A stretch of DNA of 33,738 nucleotides from Candidatus Zhuqueibacterota bacterium. GTDB lineage: Bacteria > Zhuqueibacterota > Zhuqueibacteria > Oceanimicrobiales > Oceanimicrobiaceae. Under the pieces are notes generated by a model, which saw only the letters and a list, made by a program, of their open reading frames with translations, did not search any database and had not been told where the DNA came from. Position 1 is the stretch's first letter. Every line of letters begins with the position of its first letter. The position numbers and the translations under genes are program-made. Location: assembly GCA_029262005.1 (NCBI GenBank), contig JAJDAG010000172.1:1-33738 (forward strand), given 5' to 3'. Shown in pieces: positions 24,798 to 32,220 of the stretch.

Positions 24798-25916
24798 ATG
24801 GCAAAGTACAAAATAGCATGGTTACCGGGAGACGGCGTTGGCAACGACGTTATGGAGGCTGCTAAAATCGTCCTGGATGCGTTAAAGTTAGACGCTGAAT
24901 ACCAACACGGCGACATCGGCTGGGAGTTCTGGAAAAGCGAAGGCAATCCATTGCCTGACCGTACCATTAAATTACTCAAGAACACAGATGCCTGTCTCTT
25001 TGGCGCGATTACGTCGCTGCCTAAGGAAGAGGCACAAAAAGAATTGGCGCCTGAATTGCAAGACAAAGGCCTGACTTACTCCAGCCCAATTGTGCGCCTG
25101 CGCCAGGAATTCAATTTACACACAAATCTACGCCCGTGCAAAGCCTACTCGGGCAATCCTTTAAATTTCCGAGATGATATTGATCTGGTGGTCTTCCGTG
25201 AAAACACCGAAGATATGTACGTCGGTGTGGAATTTCACCCGCTGCCGCAAGATGTCATGGACGTTGTTTGCGCCAATTCAGCCAAAATGAAACGTTTCGC
25301 CGACACACCTCTGGACGAAATCGCGGTTTCATTGCGTATAAACACGATCAAGGCTTCTCGGAGCATTGTCACCCAGGCGTTTGAATATGCGAAGAAGCAT
25401 GGCTACAAAACTGTGACCATCGTCGAAAAACCAAACGTGCTGCGCGAAACGAGCGGCCTGGTGGTACGGGAAGCGCGCAAGGTTGCGGCGAACTACCCGG
25501 GTATTGATTTGTGGGAAACCAACATCGACGCCATGTGCATGTGGCTCATCAAGAATCCACAAAACTACGGCGTTCTGGTTGCAACGAATATGTTTGGCGA
25601 TATTATTTCCGACCTTTGTGCGCAACTCATTGGCGGCCTTGGGTTTGCTTCCAGTGGCAATATTGGTGATAATTACGCCGTGTTCGAACCCACCCATGGT
25701 TCTGCCCCAAAATATGCCGGGCAGTATAAAGTGAATCCTATGGCAATGCTCTTAACAACCAAACTAATGCTTGATTGGCTCGGTGAACTGCAATTGGGTG
25801 AGAAGCTCGATAAGGCCATTTCCAGCGTTATCAATGATGCAAAGGTCAAGACCTATGACATGGGCGGTAATTCATCCACTTTGGATGTTGCTGAAGAGGT
25901 CGTCCGAAAATTGTAG
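24798..25916 (+). CDS. icd: Isocitrate dehydrogenase (isocitrate/isopropylmalate dehydrogenase family)
   Basis: This 372-residue beta-decarboxylating dehydrogenase probably interconverts isocitrate and 2-oxoglutarate. The opening is WLPGDGVGNDV, substrate-binding arginines are in LRQEFNLHTNLRP, and the RENTEDMYVGVE loop is of isocitrate dehydrogenase type. The coenzyme segment FEPTHGSAPKYAG has Lys-Tyr at the positions that give NADP+ preference in the Escherichia coli enzyme, whereas NAD-type enzymes usually have Asp-Ile there. So NADP+ is the likely coenzyme; that is inference. A good AGAGGA ribosome site precedes the ATG. The VEKPNVLRETSG block departs from the common HKANI form, so an isopropylmalate or related hydroxy-diacid substrate cannot be fully ruled out. 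Confidence 0.85.
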   Translation: MAKYKIAWLPGDGVGNDVMEAAKIVLDALKLDAEYQHGDIGWEFWKSEGNPLPDRTIKLLKNTDACLFGAITSLPKEEAQKELAPELQDKGLTYSSPIVRLRQEFNLHTNLRPCKAYSGNPLNFRDDIDLVVFRENTEDMYVGVEFHPLPQDVMDVVCANSAKMKRFADTPLDEIAVSLRINTIKASRSIVTQAFEYAKKHGYKTVTIVEKPNVLRETSGLVVREARKVAANYPGIDLWETNIDAMCMWLIKNPQNYGVLVATNMFGDIISDLCAQLIGGLGFASSGNIGDNYAVFEPTHGSAPKYAGQYKVNPMAMLLTTKLMLDWLGELQLGEKLDKAISSVINDAKVKTYDMGGNSSTLDVAEEVVRKL

Positions 25917-25944
25917 CAGGTTGCAAGTGGCAAGGTGCAACCTG
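25917..25944 (+). repeat. Inverted repeat directly after icd
   Basis: CAGGTTGCA (25917-25925), a ten-base loop and TGCAACCTG (25936-25944) form a perfect 9-bp stem that begins on the base after the icd stop codon. There is no T-run behind it, so it may protect the mRNA 3' end or cause partial termination before the prpD-like gene. Confidence 0.5.
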
Positions 25945-25977
25945 AAAATCAGGCACTATTAATTTTAAATTAAATAA

Positions 25978-27351
25978 ATGATTATGACTTCTCTATCAAG
26001 ACAAATCGCACGTTTTGCATTATCTTTAAAATATGAAGATTTACCTGCTGATGTTGTAAACGAAGTAAAACGCTATCTCTACGATTCAATCGGTTGCGCT
26101 TATGGCGGCTATCAAACACATGACGTCGATATTGTGAAATCAATTCATGATGAAATGGGCGGTAAAGCCGAGGCCACTATCATTGGTAGCGGTGATAAAA
26201 TTCCGGCCTACAACGCCACTTTTGTAAACAGCCTGATGATTCGCGCGCTTGATTTTAATGATATTTATTGGAAGGAAGACCCCAGCCACCCAAGCGATAT
26301 TATTCCGGTGGCGCTGGCCGTTGGTGAGCGGGAAGGCAGTTCTGCCAAAGATGTAATCACCGCCATTGTTTTGGCCTACGAATTCGAAATGCGTTTGTGT
26401 GAATTTGCTGTGCCGGGTGTGCGTGAGCGTAAGTGGCACCATGCAACTTTGACGCAATTTGTCTCGCCGATAGTTGCCGGTTATTTGCTTGGGCTGAACG
26501 AGGAGCAAATGGTTCACGCCATCGGCATTTCCGGAGCACACAATCTGACGCTTGGCGCTGTGACCGCAGGCAAACTCACCATGATGAAAAATACGGTTGA
26601 TCCGATGGCTGCACAAAGCGGCGTTATGGCAGCTTTGATGGCGCAACGTGGTTACAGCGGTACTGAACAAATTTTTGAAGGAAAAGAAGGCCTCATGCAA
26701 ACCCTCGGCCCTGACTGGGACAATGAAAAACTGGTTGGCGGGCTGGGCGACAGTTTTAAGATTCTCGAGTGTTCAATGAAGGGATTTCCCACTGAGGCCT
26801 TAACACACACGCATATTTCCGCCACGCTTAAAGTAATCATTGAAAATGATATTAAACCGGATGATATTGAGGAAGTCATAGTGACCACCATTGCTCGCGC
26901 TGTGGATATTTTGTTTGACGATGAAAAATACAATCCTTCATCCCGCGAGACTGCCGATCACAGTCTGCCGTACTGCATCGCTGCCGCCATTGTTGATCGC
27001 AAAATAACAGGTGATCAGTTTAGTGATGAACGCATTCAGGATCCGGCTATCAAATCCGTGCTTGGCAAAATAAAGGGCGAGGCCAGCGAGGAATTTGAAA
27101 AAATGTTTCCGGCGAAGCAGCCTTCCAAAGTCAAGGTCCGGCTTAAGAGCGGTGCTGAGTTCACTGCGCAGCTTGATTACCCCAAAGGCGATCCGCGCGA
27201 ACCTATGACTGAGCAGGACTTGGACACTAAATTCAGTGGTTTGAGCTCGTCTTTGTTTGGCCCTGACAAACAAAACGCAATCAAAAAGGCAATCTGGGAC
27301 TTGGAGAGCTATGCGACCATTAATGGATTTATGGCGCAGTTGCGTGTTTGA
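25978..27351 (+). CDS. MmgE/PrpD family protein (2-methylcitrate dehydratase-like)
   Basis: This 457-residue protein has the MmgE/PrpD arrangement: the N-terminal helical domain with YLYDSIGCAYGGYQ, NATFVNSLMIRALDFND, WHHATLTQFVSPIVAGYLLG, GAHNLTLGAVTAGKLTMMKN, and the C-terminal alpha-beta lid containing TADHSLPYCIAAAI. Members dehydrate 2-methylcitrate or citrate to the aconitate form, decarboxylate cis-aconitate, or epimerise iminodisuccinate. Here it lies 61 bases after icd and near a citryl-CoA-lyase-like gene, which points to a C6 tricarboxylate substrate. No methylcitrate synthase or methylisocitrate lyase is nearby, so propionate degradation is not supported. The start could be the ATG at 25978 or the one at 25984. 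Confidence 0.83.
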   Translation: MIMTSLSRQIARFALSLKYEDLPADVVNEVKRYLYDSIGCAYGGYQTHDVDIVKSIHDEMGGKAEATIIGSGDKIPAYNATFVNSLMIRALDFNDIYWKEDPSHPSDIIPVALAVGEREGSSAKDVITAIVLAYEFEMRLCEFAVPGVRERKWHHATLTQFVSPIVAGYLLGLNEEQMVHAIGISGAHNLTLGAVTAGKLTMMKNTVDPMAAQSGVMAALMAQRGYSGTEQIFEGKEGLMQTLGPDWDNEKLVGGLGDSFKILECSMKGFPTEALTHTHISATLKVIIENDIKPDDIEEVIVTTIARAVDILFDDEKYNPSSRETADHSLPYCIAAAIVDRKITGDQFSDERIQDPAIKSVLGKIKGEASEEFEKMFPAKQPSKVKVRLKSGAEFTAQLDYPKGDPREPMTEQDLDTKFSGLSSSLFGPDKQNAIKKAIWDLESYATINGFMAQLRV

Positions 27352-27398
27352 AAATTCTCGCCTGAGAGTCGTGCAAATTTTTTATGAAAGACATCTGC

Positions 27399-27752
27399 AT
27401 GAATGAACTCATCGCTGTTTTAGTAATGCTTATCGGCGTTGGCCTGGTTGTTGGGCTGCTGCTGTTTTTGTCAAACTGGCTCGGCCCAAAACGGGAAAAT
27501 CCGGTTAAGGGTGAACCTTTCGAGTGCGGCAACATTCCCATTGCAACCACCAGCGCCCGCTTTTCGGTGAAATTCTACACCGTTGCCATCCTGTTTGTTT
27601 TATTTGACATTGAAATTGCCTTTCTGTTCCCCTGGGCTGTGGTGTTCCAAAGCCTGGGGTGGACAGGCTTGGTATCGATGAGTTTATTCATTGCAGTTCT
27701 GTTGCTGGGCCTGGCATACGCCTGGAAAAGAGGAGCTTTGCAATGGGATTGA
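27399..27752 (+). CDS. nuoA: NADH-quinone oxidoreductase subunit A
   Basis: This small membrane subunit of complex I has 117 residues and three helices (IAVLVMLIGVGLVVGLLLF, YTVAILFVLFDIEIAFLFPW and LVSMSLFIAVLLLGLAYAW). The loop block GEPFECGNIPIATTSARFSVKFY carries the conserved quinone-site-loop cysteine. NuoA helps couple quinone reduction to the membrane arm. The ATG at 27399 is favoured by GAAAGA seven bases upstream; the ATG at 27384 is possible and adds five residues. The gene overlaps nuoB by 10 bases and opens the nuoA-B-CD-E set. Confidence 0.94.
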   Translation: MNELIAVLVMLIGVGLVVGLLLFLSNWLGPKRENPVKGEPFECGNIPIATTSARFSVKFYTVAILFVLFDIEIAFLFPWAVVFQSLGWTGLVSMSLFIAVLLLGLAYAWKRGALQWD

Positions 27753-28219
27753 GAAGTTTGTTCGGTGGGGACAATGTTGTAACGACCAAACTGGATGAAG
27801 CCATAGGCTGGGCTCGAAAGTACTCACTTTTTCCCTATCCGTTTGTGACCGCTTGCTGCGGTATGGAATACATGTCCGTCTCGGCATCGCATTATGATTT
27901 GGACCGATTCGGCGCTGCGTTTCCAAGGTTTTCACCACGTCAGGCGGACATGCTCATGTGCGTTGGTACGGTCAGCCAGAAAATTGCGCCCGTTCTGCGC
28001 CGCGTTTACGATCAGATGTGCGAACCGAAATATGTGATTGCCTTTGGCGTTTGCACCTGCACCGGCGGCTTCTACGACAACTATGCCACGGTGCAGGGCA
28101 TTGACACCATTTTGCCGGTCGATGTTTATATTCCTGGCTGCCCGCCGCGTCCTGAAACAGTGATTCAGGGTTTGATGCTTTTGCAAGAGAAAATTCAGAA
28201 ACAGAAGCATGAGTACTAG
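27743..28219 (+). CDS. nuoB: NADH-quinone oxidoreductase subunit B
   Basis: This 158-residue hydrophilic subunit holds the terminal N2 4Fe-4S cluster that passes electrons to quinone. The ligands are visible: the tandem Cys38-Cys39 (ACCGMEYMS), Cys104 (GVCTCTGGFYDNYA) and Cys133 (PGCPPRPE), spaced as in the Escherichia coli subunit. The start at 27743 overlaps nuoA by 10 bases; the frame stays open upstream to 27659, but that extension lies wholly inside nuoA and lacks family features. nuoCD follows after three bases. Confidence 0.96.
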   Translation: MGLRSLFGGDNVVTTKLDEAIGWARKYSLFPYPFVTACCGMEYMSVSASHYDLDRFGAAFPRFSPRQADMLMCVGTVSQKIAPVLRRVYDQMCEPKYVIAFGVCTCTGGFYDNYATVQGIDTILPVDVYIPGCPPRPETVIQGLMLLQEKIQKQKHEY

Positions 28220-28222
28220 ATT

Positions 28223-30094
28223 GTGCCAAACGCTCTAAAACTACTTCAAAATAAATTCAGCGATTGCATCCGCGAGACAAATTGTCATCTCGGTGACACC
28301 AGCGCGGTAGTTAACAAAAAAGCCGTCCACGATATCCTGGAGTTTCTCCGTGATGATGCCGATCTCAATTTTGACCTGCTTGTGGACTTGACCTGCGTTG
28401 ATTATGGTGAAGGCGAACCACGCTTTGAAATCGTCTATCTGCTGCATTCATTCAAAACAAAGGCACGCATTTTTATCAAAGCGCAAGTGTCGGAACCTGA
28501 CCCGCAAGTGCAAACGGTTTCTGATTTGTGGCACATCGCCGATTGGTACGAACGCGAAGTCTGGGATTTGTTTGGTGTAAGTTTCAAGGGACACCCTGAT
28601 TTGCGGCGCCTGCTTATGTACGAGGAGTTTCAAGGACATCCGCTGCGCAAAGATTATTCAATTGACAAGCGCCAGCCGCTGGTCACTGCCGAAGGCACCA
28701 ACAACAGTCAAATCACCCCTACGCTTGAGCAAAGCCAACAAGCCATGGAAGAATACGTGTCCGAAGAAAACGGGCTCAGCGTCAGGCATATGTTTTTGAA
28801 TATGGGGCCATCGCATCCGGCCATGCACGGCGTAGTCAAAATTGTGCTTGAGCTGGATGGGGAGAAGGTCGTTGGCTCGGATGTCGGCATTGGCTACCTG
28901 CACCGGGCTTTTGAGAAACACGCGGAGAACATCAGTTACACTGGTGTTTTCCCCTACACCGATCGGCTGAATTACGTGTCGCCAATTATCAACAATGTTG
29001 GCTACGCTTTGGCCGTGGAAAAGCTGCTCGGCATTGAGGTTACCGAGCGCTGCAAATACATTCGCGTAATCATGAGCGAAATTTCCCGCATTGCTGATCA
29101 TTTAACCTGCATCGGCGCAATGGCGATGGAGCTAGGCGCCATGACCCCATTCCTCTATTTTATGCAAGCGCGCGAGGCTATGTACCAGCTCATCGAAGAA
29201 GTCACCGGAGCGCGTATCACCGTTTCGTACGTGCGTGTGGGTGGCGTCAAGGCAGATTTGCCTGCCGGCTTCGAGTCGCGCGTGCATGATCAGCTTAAAA
29301 AAGTGCGCGCTGAACTAAAGCAGGTACACAGACTTCTGAGCCGCAACCGTATTTTTGTTGACCGAGTGCAGGGCATTGGTGCGATTTCAACTGCGGACGC
29401 GATTTCATACAGTTTTACCGGCCCAATGCTTCGCGCTTGCGGCGTTGATTATGATGTGCGCAAAACCTTTCCTTACAGCAATTATGACCGCATCGATTTT
29501 GATGTGCCGGTTGGCGAGAATGGCGATATTTTGGACCGCTATCTGGTGCGCATGGAAGAGATTGAACAAAGCTGTCGCATTATTGAACAGGCATTTGAAA
29601 AAATTCCGGTCGGCAATGTAATGGTTGATTTTACCGGTAAAGAAATTCCGGCTGAAAAAATGGCGGATCTTGGTAAGTTCGGTCAGACAGAGGGCCTGCT
29701 CCTGCAGGTGGCAGTTACCGATCCCACGTTGCTTGGCGCCGGCGAGTCGGAACACGCCGAGGTGCGGCACGCAGATAAACGCGTCAGTCTGCCGGCGAAA
29801 GAAAAGACCTACGCCAGCATTGAAGGGCTGATTAATCATTTTATGCTCATCATGGACGGTCACGGCATTTGCCCGCCCAAAGGAGAAGCCTACTTCCCGG
29901 TGGAAGGCGCAAACGGCGAACTCGGATTTTACATCGTCAGCGATGGCAGCGACAAAGCTTACAGAGTTCGCTGCAGACCGCCCTGTTTTGCTTTTGTAGC
30001 CGGCTTCAGCAAAATGATTGAAGGCTGCCAACTCGCAGATATTATTCCCGCGTTTGGCTCCATCAATATGATTGCAGGGGAGCTTGATCGGTGA
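28223..30094 (+). CDS. nuoCD: NADH-quinone oxidoreductase subunit C/D fusion
   Basis: This 623-residue protein fuses the 30-kDa (NuoC) and 49-kDa (NuoD) subunits of complex I. The NuoC part (about 1-165) shows YEREVWDLFGVSFKGHPDLR and GHPLRKDY. After a short linker, the NuoD part begins near MFLNMGPSHPAMHG, with His198 in the quinone-pocket loop, and continues through YLHRAFEKHAENISY to the C-terminal FGSINMIAGELDR. The two domains are separate genes in many bacteria but fused in Escherichia coli and others. The GTG start is three bases after nuoB. The stop overlaps the GTG start of nuoE by four bases (GTGA). Confidence 0.96.
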   Translation: MPNALKLLQNKFSDCIRETNCHLGDTSAVVNKKAVHDILEFLRDDADLNFDLLVDLTCVDYGEGEPRFEIVYLLHSFKTKARIFIKAQVSEPDPQVQTVSDLWHIADWYEREVWDLFGVSFKGHPDLRRLLMYEEFQGHPLRKDYSIDKRQPLVTAEGTNNSQITPTLEQSQQAMEEYVSEENGLSVRHMFLNMGPSHPAMHGVVKIVLELDGEKVVGSDVGIGYLHRAFEKHAENISYTGVFPYTDRLNYVSPIINNVGYALAVEKLLGIEVTERCKYIRVIMSEISRIADHLTCIGAMAMELGAMTPFLYFMQAREAMYQLIEEVTGARITVSYVRVGGVKADLPAGFESRVHDQLKKVRAELKQVHRLLSRNRIFVDRVQGIGAISTADAISYSFTGPMLRACGVDYDVRKTFPYSNYDRIDFDVPVGENGDILDRYLVRMEEIEQSCRIIEQAFEKIPVGNVMVDFTGKEIPAEKMADLGKFGQTEGLLLQVAVTDPTLLGAGESEHAEVRHADKRVSLPAKEKTYASIEGLINHFMLIMDGHGICPPKGEAYFPVEGANGELGFYIVSDGSDKAYRVRCRPPCFAFVAGFSKMIEGCQLADIIPAFGSINMIAGELDR

Positions 30095-30567
30095 AAAAAA
30101 TAGAATTCAGCAAAAAAGCAAAAAAAGAATTCAATACAATTGTTGGCAGATACCCGGAAAAACGGGCTGCCATGCTTCCCACGCTGCATCTTGCAGAAAA
30201 AGAATTTGGCTGCATTTCACCGGAAGTGGAAGTTTATGTTGGTGAATTGCTGACGGTTCCCGCGGTTAAGGTGCGCGAGGTTGTCACATTCTACACGATG
30301 TTTGCGCAGCAGCCCCGGGGCAAGTATCATTTCCAGATTTGTCGAGGCATTTCCTGCGACCTGCTTGGCTGCACAAAAATACGCGACTATCTCACCGAAA
30401 AACTCACTCTGGAAGTCGGTGCAACCAGTCCGGATTCAAAATTCACTTTGTCTGAAGTAGAGTGTCTGGGCGCTTGCGAAACCGCACCAATGATGCAGGT
30501 TAACGAAGATTATTACGGCAAGCTCAGTCAAAAGAGTGTGGACAAAATTTTCAGGAAACTGAAATGA
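30091..30567 (+). CDS. nuoE: NADH-quinone oxidoreductase subunit E
   Basis: This 158-residue thioredoxin-fold subunit belongs to the NADH-dehydrogenase module and holds the 2Fe-2S cluster N1a. Ligands are Cys84 and Cys89 (CRGISC) and Cys125 and Cys129 (CLGAC). The lead-in LPTLHLAEKEFGCI and VVTFYTMF blocks are typical. The GTG start overlaps the nuoCD stop. It is followed not by nuoF at the usual short distance but by 348 bases containing a hairpin and a long inverted repeat, so this may be the end of the first nuo transcript. Confidence 0.95.
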   Translation: MKKIEFSKKAKKEFNTIVGRYPEKRAAMLPTLHLAEKEFGCISPEVEVYVGELLTVPAVKVREVVTFYTMFAQQPRGKYHFQICRGISCDLLGCTKIRDYLTEKLTLEVGATSPDSKFTLSEVECLGACETAPMMQVNEDYYGKLSQKSVDKIFRKLK

Positions 30568-30642
30568 TGTAAAGTACTCTAAATCACAGTATGTATGCGA
30601 GCAAAAAAACTAAACCACGAAAAACACGAACGTTTTAGTAAC

Positions 30643-30668
30643 TGACAAGTATTTTCTTGTCACTTTTT
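30643..30668 (+). terminator. Terminator-like hairpin after nuoE
   Basis: TGACAAG (30643-30649), a six-base loop and CTTGTCA (30656-30662) form a perfect 7-bp stem followed by CTTTTT. The stem is short but well formed, consistent with partial or full rho-independent termination between nuoE and nuoF. Confidence 0.5.
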
Positions 30669-30674
30669 GGCAGA

Positions 30675-30861
30675 AAATCACAAATAGCAAAGATCAAATA
30701 AATTACAAAATCCAATGTCAAGAATCCCAATTGTCTGGTTGCCTGCATTCAGCCACCTCGAATGCTTAAGCCAAAGATTCAGGGCCGGGCACGAAGACAA
30801 GTTTTGAGTTTGAAATTTGCAAATTTGGAATTTATTTAGACTTTGTATTTTTTGTGATTTG
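30675..30861. repeat. Imperfect long inverted repeat between nuoE and nuoF
   Basis: The left arm (about 30675-30713, beginning AAATCACAAAT and containing AAATAAATT) is closely matched by the reverse complement of the right arm (about 30821-30861, containing AATTTATTT and ending TTGTGATTTGG). By eye roughly four in five positions agree over about 39 bases. The arms enclose about 107 less AT-rich bases. The layout resembles a small non-autonomous, MITE-like or palindromic repeat unit; other genome copies cannot be checked here. Confidence 0.5.
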
Positions 30862-30915
30862 GCTTTTCCAGTTTATCTGGGTTAGGTCAATAACAAAGCA
30901 ACAAATATTCAGACG

Positions 30916-32211
30916 ATGGCAGAAAAAATAATCTCAAAATTTTTTGATATTCGTGATAGCCACACCATTGATGTCTACATGAAACATGGCGGCTATAAGA
31001 CCATTCAAAAAACGCTCAAGAAGATGAAGCCGGCTGCTGTCATTGACGAAGTTCTCAAGTCAAACCTCAGAGGGCTTGGCGGCGCTGGTTTTCCTGCAGG
31101 ACGCAAATGGTCGTTCATCCCGAAAGACAGTTCCAAGCCCAAATATCTGATTGTCAACGCGGATGAAAGCGAGCCTGGTACGTTTAAAGATCGCTACATC
31201 ATAGACCATTTTACGCATGGCCTTTTTGAAGGCATTATGCTCGCTGCCTACGCAATTGGTGCGCATCAGTGTTTTATTTATATTCGCGGTGAGTATGTTC
31301 GTCAGGCCGAGCGCCTTGTCAAAGAAATAGAGGCAGCCCGCAAGCGCGGATTTTTAGGCGAAGGTATTTTTGGTTCAAAATATGATCTGGATATTGTTGT
31401 TCACCGTGGCGCCGGTGCTTACATTTGCGGTGAGGAAACAGCTTTGTTAGAGTCGCTCGAAGGCAAAAAAGGCTTCCCACGAATGAAGCCGCCGTTTCCA
31501 GCTATTGAGGGCGTTTTTGGGTGTCCGACCATCGTCAATAATGTTGAAACAATTGCCTATGTGCCGGCAATTATTGAGCGTGGCGCTAAGTGGTTTGCGG
31601 ATCTGGGTTGCGAACGGAGTGGCGGATTAAGACTGTTTGGCGTCAGTGGTCATGTGAACAAGCCCGGCGTTTATGAATTGCCCGTTGGCACGCCGCTGCG
31701 CGAAATTATTTACAATCATGCCGGTGGCGTTCTGAACGGCAAAGGATTGAAAGCCGTGATCCCGGGTGGCTCTTCTTCACCAATTCTGACTCCCGATGAA
31801 ATTGATGTAAATATGGACTGTGATTCGCTTGCGGAAATTGACGCAATGCTCGGCTCGGCAGGTGTTATTGTCATGGATGAGGACACGGACATTGTGCGCG
31901 CACTTTATGTCGTCACCCGTTTCTATCGCCACGAGTCGTGTGGGCAATGCACACCTTGCCGTGAAGGAACGGGGTGGGCCGAGCGTATCCTTAAACGTAT
32001 GCTCGACGGCCACGGCCGTCCGGAGGATATCGACAATTTGTTTCGAATTGCAGGCAATATAATGGGCAATACTATTTGTCCGCTGGGGGATGCTGTAGCG
32101 CTGCCCTTAAAAAGTTACATTACAAAATTCAGGGAGGATTTTGAAAAGAGAATTCCAGTGGATGGCGCCGGCGCAAGCAAGCAACGAGATTCCCTAATGC
32201 TGTTGAATTAA
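30916..32211 (+). CDS. nuoF: NADH-quinone oxidoreductase subunit F
   Basis: This 431-residue flavoprotein binds NADH and FMN and carries cluster N3. The FMN/NADH-binding blocks are LRGLGGAGFPAGRKW, NADESEPGTFKDR and GAGAYICGEETALLESLEG. The N3 ligands are Cys342, Cys345 and Cys348 (SCGQCTPC) and Cys388 (NTICPLGDA). The ATG at 30916 has no clear ribosome site. nuoG follows after nine bases with AAGGAAA before its ATG. Together with nuoE and nuoG this gives a complete NADH-oxidising module, so this complex I is NADH-linked and not a ferredoxin-only version. Confidence 0.96.
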   Translation: MAEKIISKFFDIRDSHTIDVYMKHGGYKTIQKTLKKMKPAAVIDEVLKSNLRGLGGAGFPAGRKWSFIPKDSSKPKYLIVNADESEPGTFKDRYIIDHFTHGLFEGIMLAAYAIGAHQCFIYIRGEYVRQAERLVKEIEAARKRGFLGEGIFGSKYDLDIVVHRGAGAYICGEETALLESLEGKKGFPRMKPPFPAIEGVFGCPTIVNNVETIAYVPAIIERGAKWFADLGCERSGGLRLFGVSGHVNKPGVYELPVGTPLREIIYNHAGGVLNGKGLKAVIPGGSSSPILTPDEIDVNMDCDSLAEIDAMLGSAGVIVMDEDTDIVRALYVVTRFYRHESCGQCTPCREGTGWAERILKRMLDGHGRPEDIDNLFRIAGNIMGNTICPLGDAVALPLKSYITKFREDFEKRIPVDGAGASKQRDSLMLLN

Positions 32212-32220
32212 GGAAAATTC

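Larger units (their letters stand above)
30568..30915. other. 348-base non-coding gap splitting the nuo operon
   Basis: No gene is seen. The gap is AT-rich and holds the phrase AACCACGAAAAACACGAACG (30613-30632), a terminator-like hairpin (30643-30668) and a long imperfect inverted repeat (30675-30861). No strong promoter for nuoF was recognised by eye; the best candidate (TTGTGA at about 30852) has a weak -10. Confidence 0.55.
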
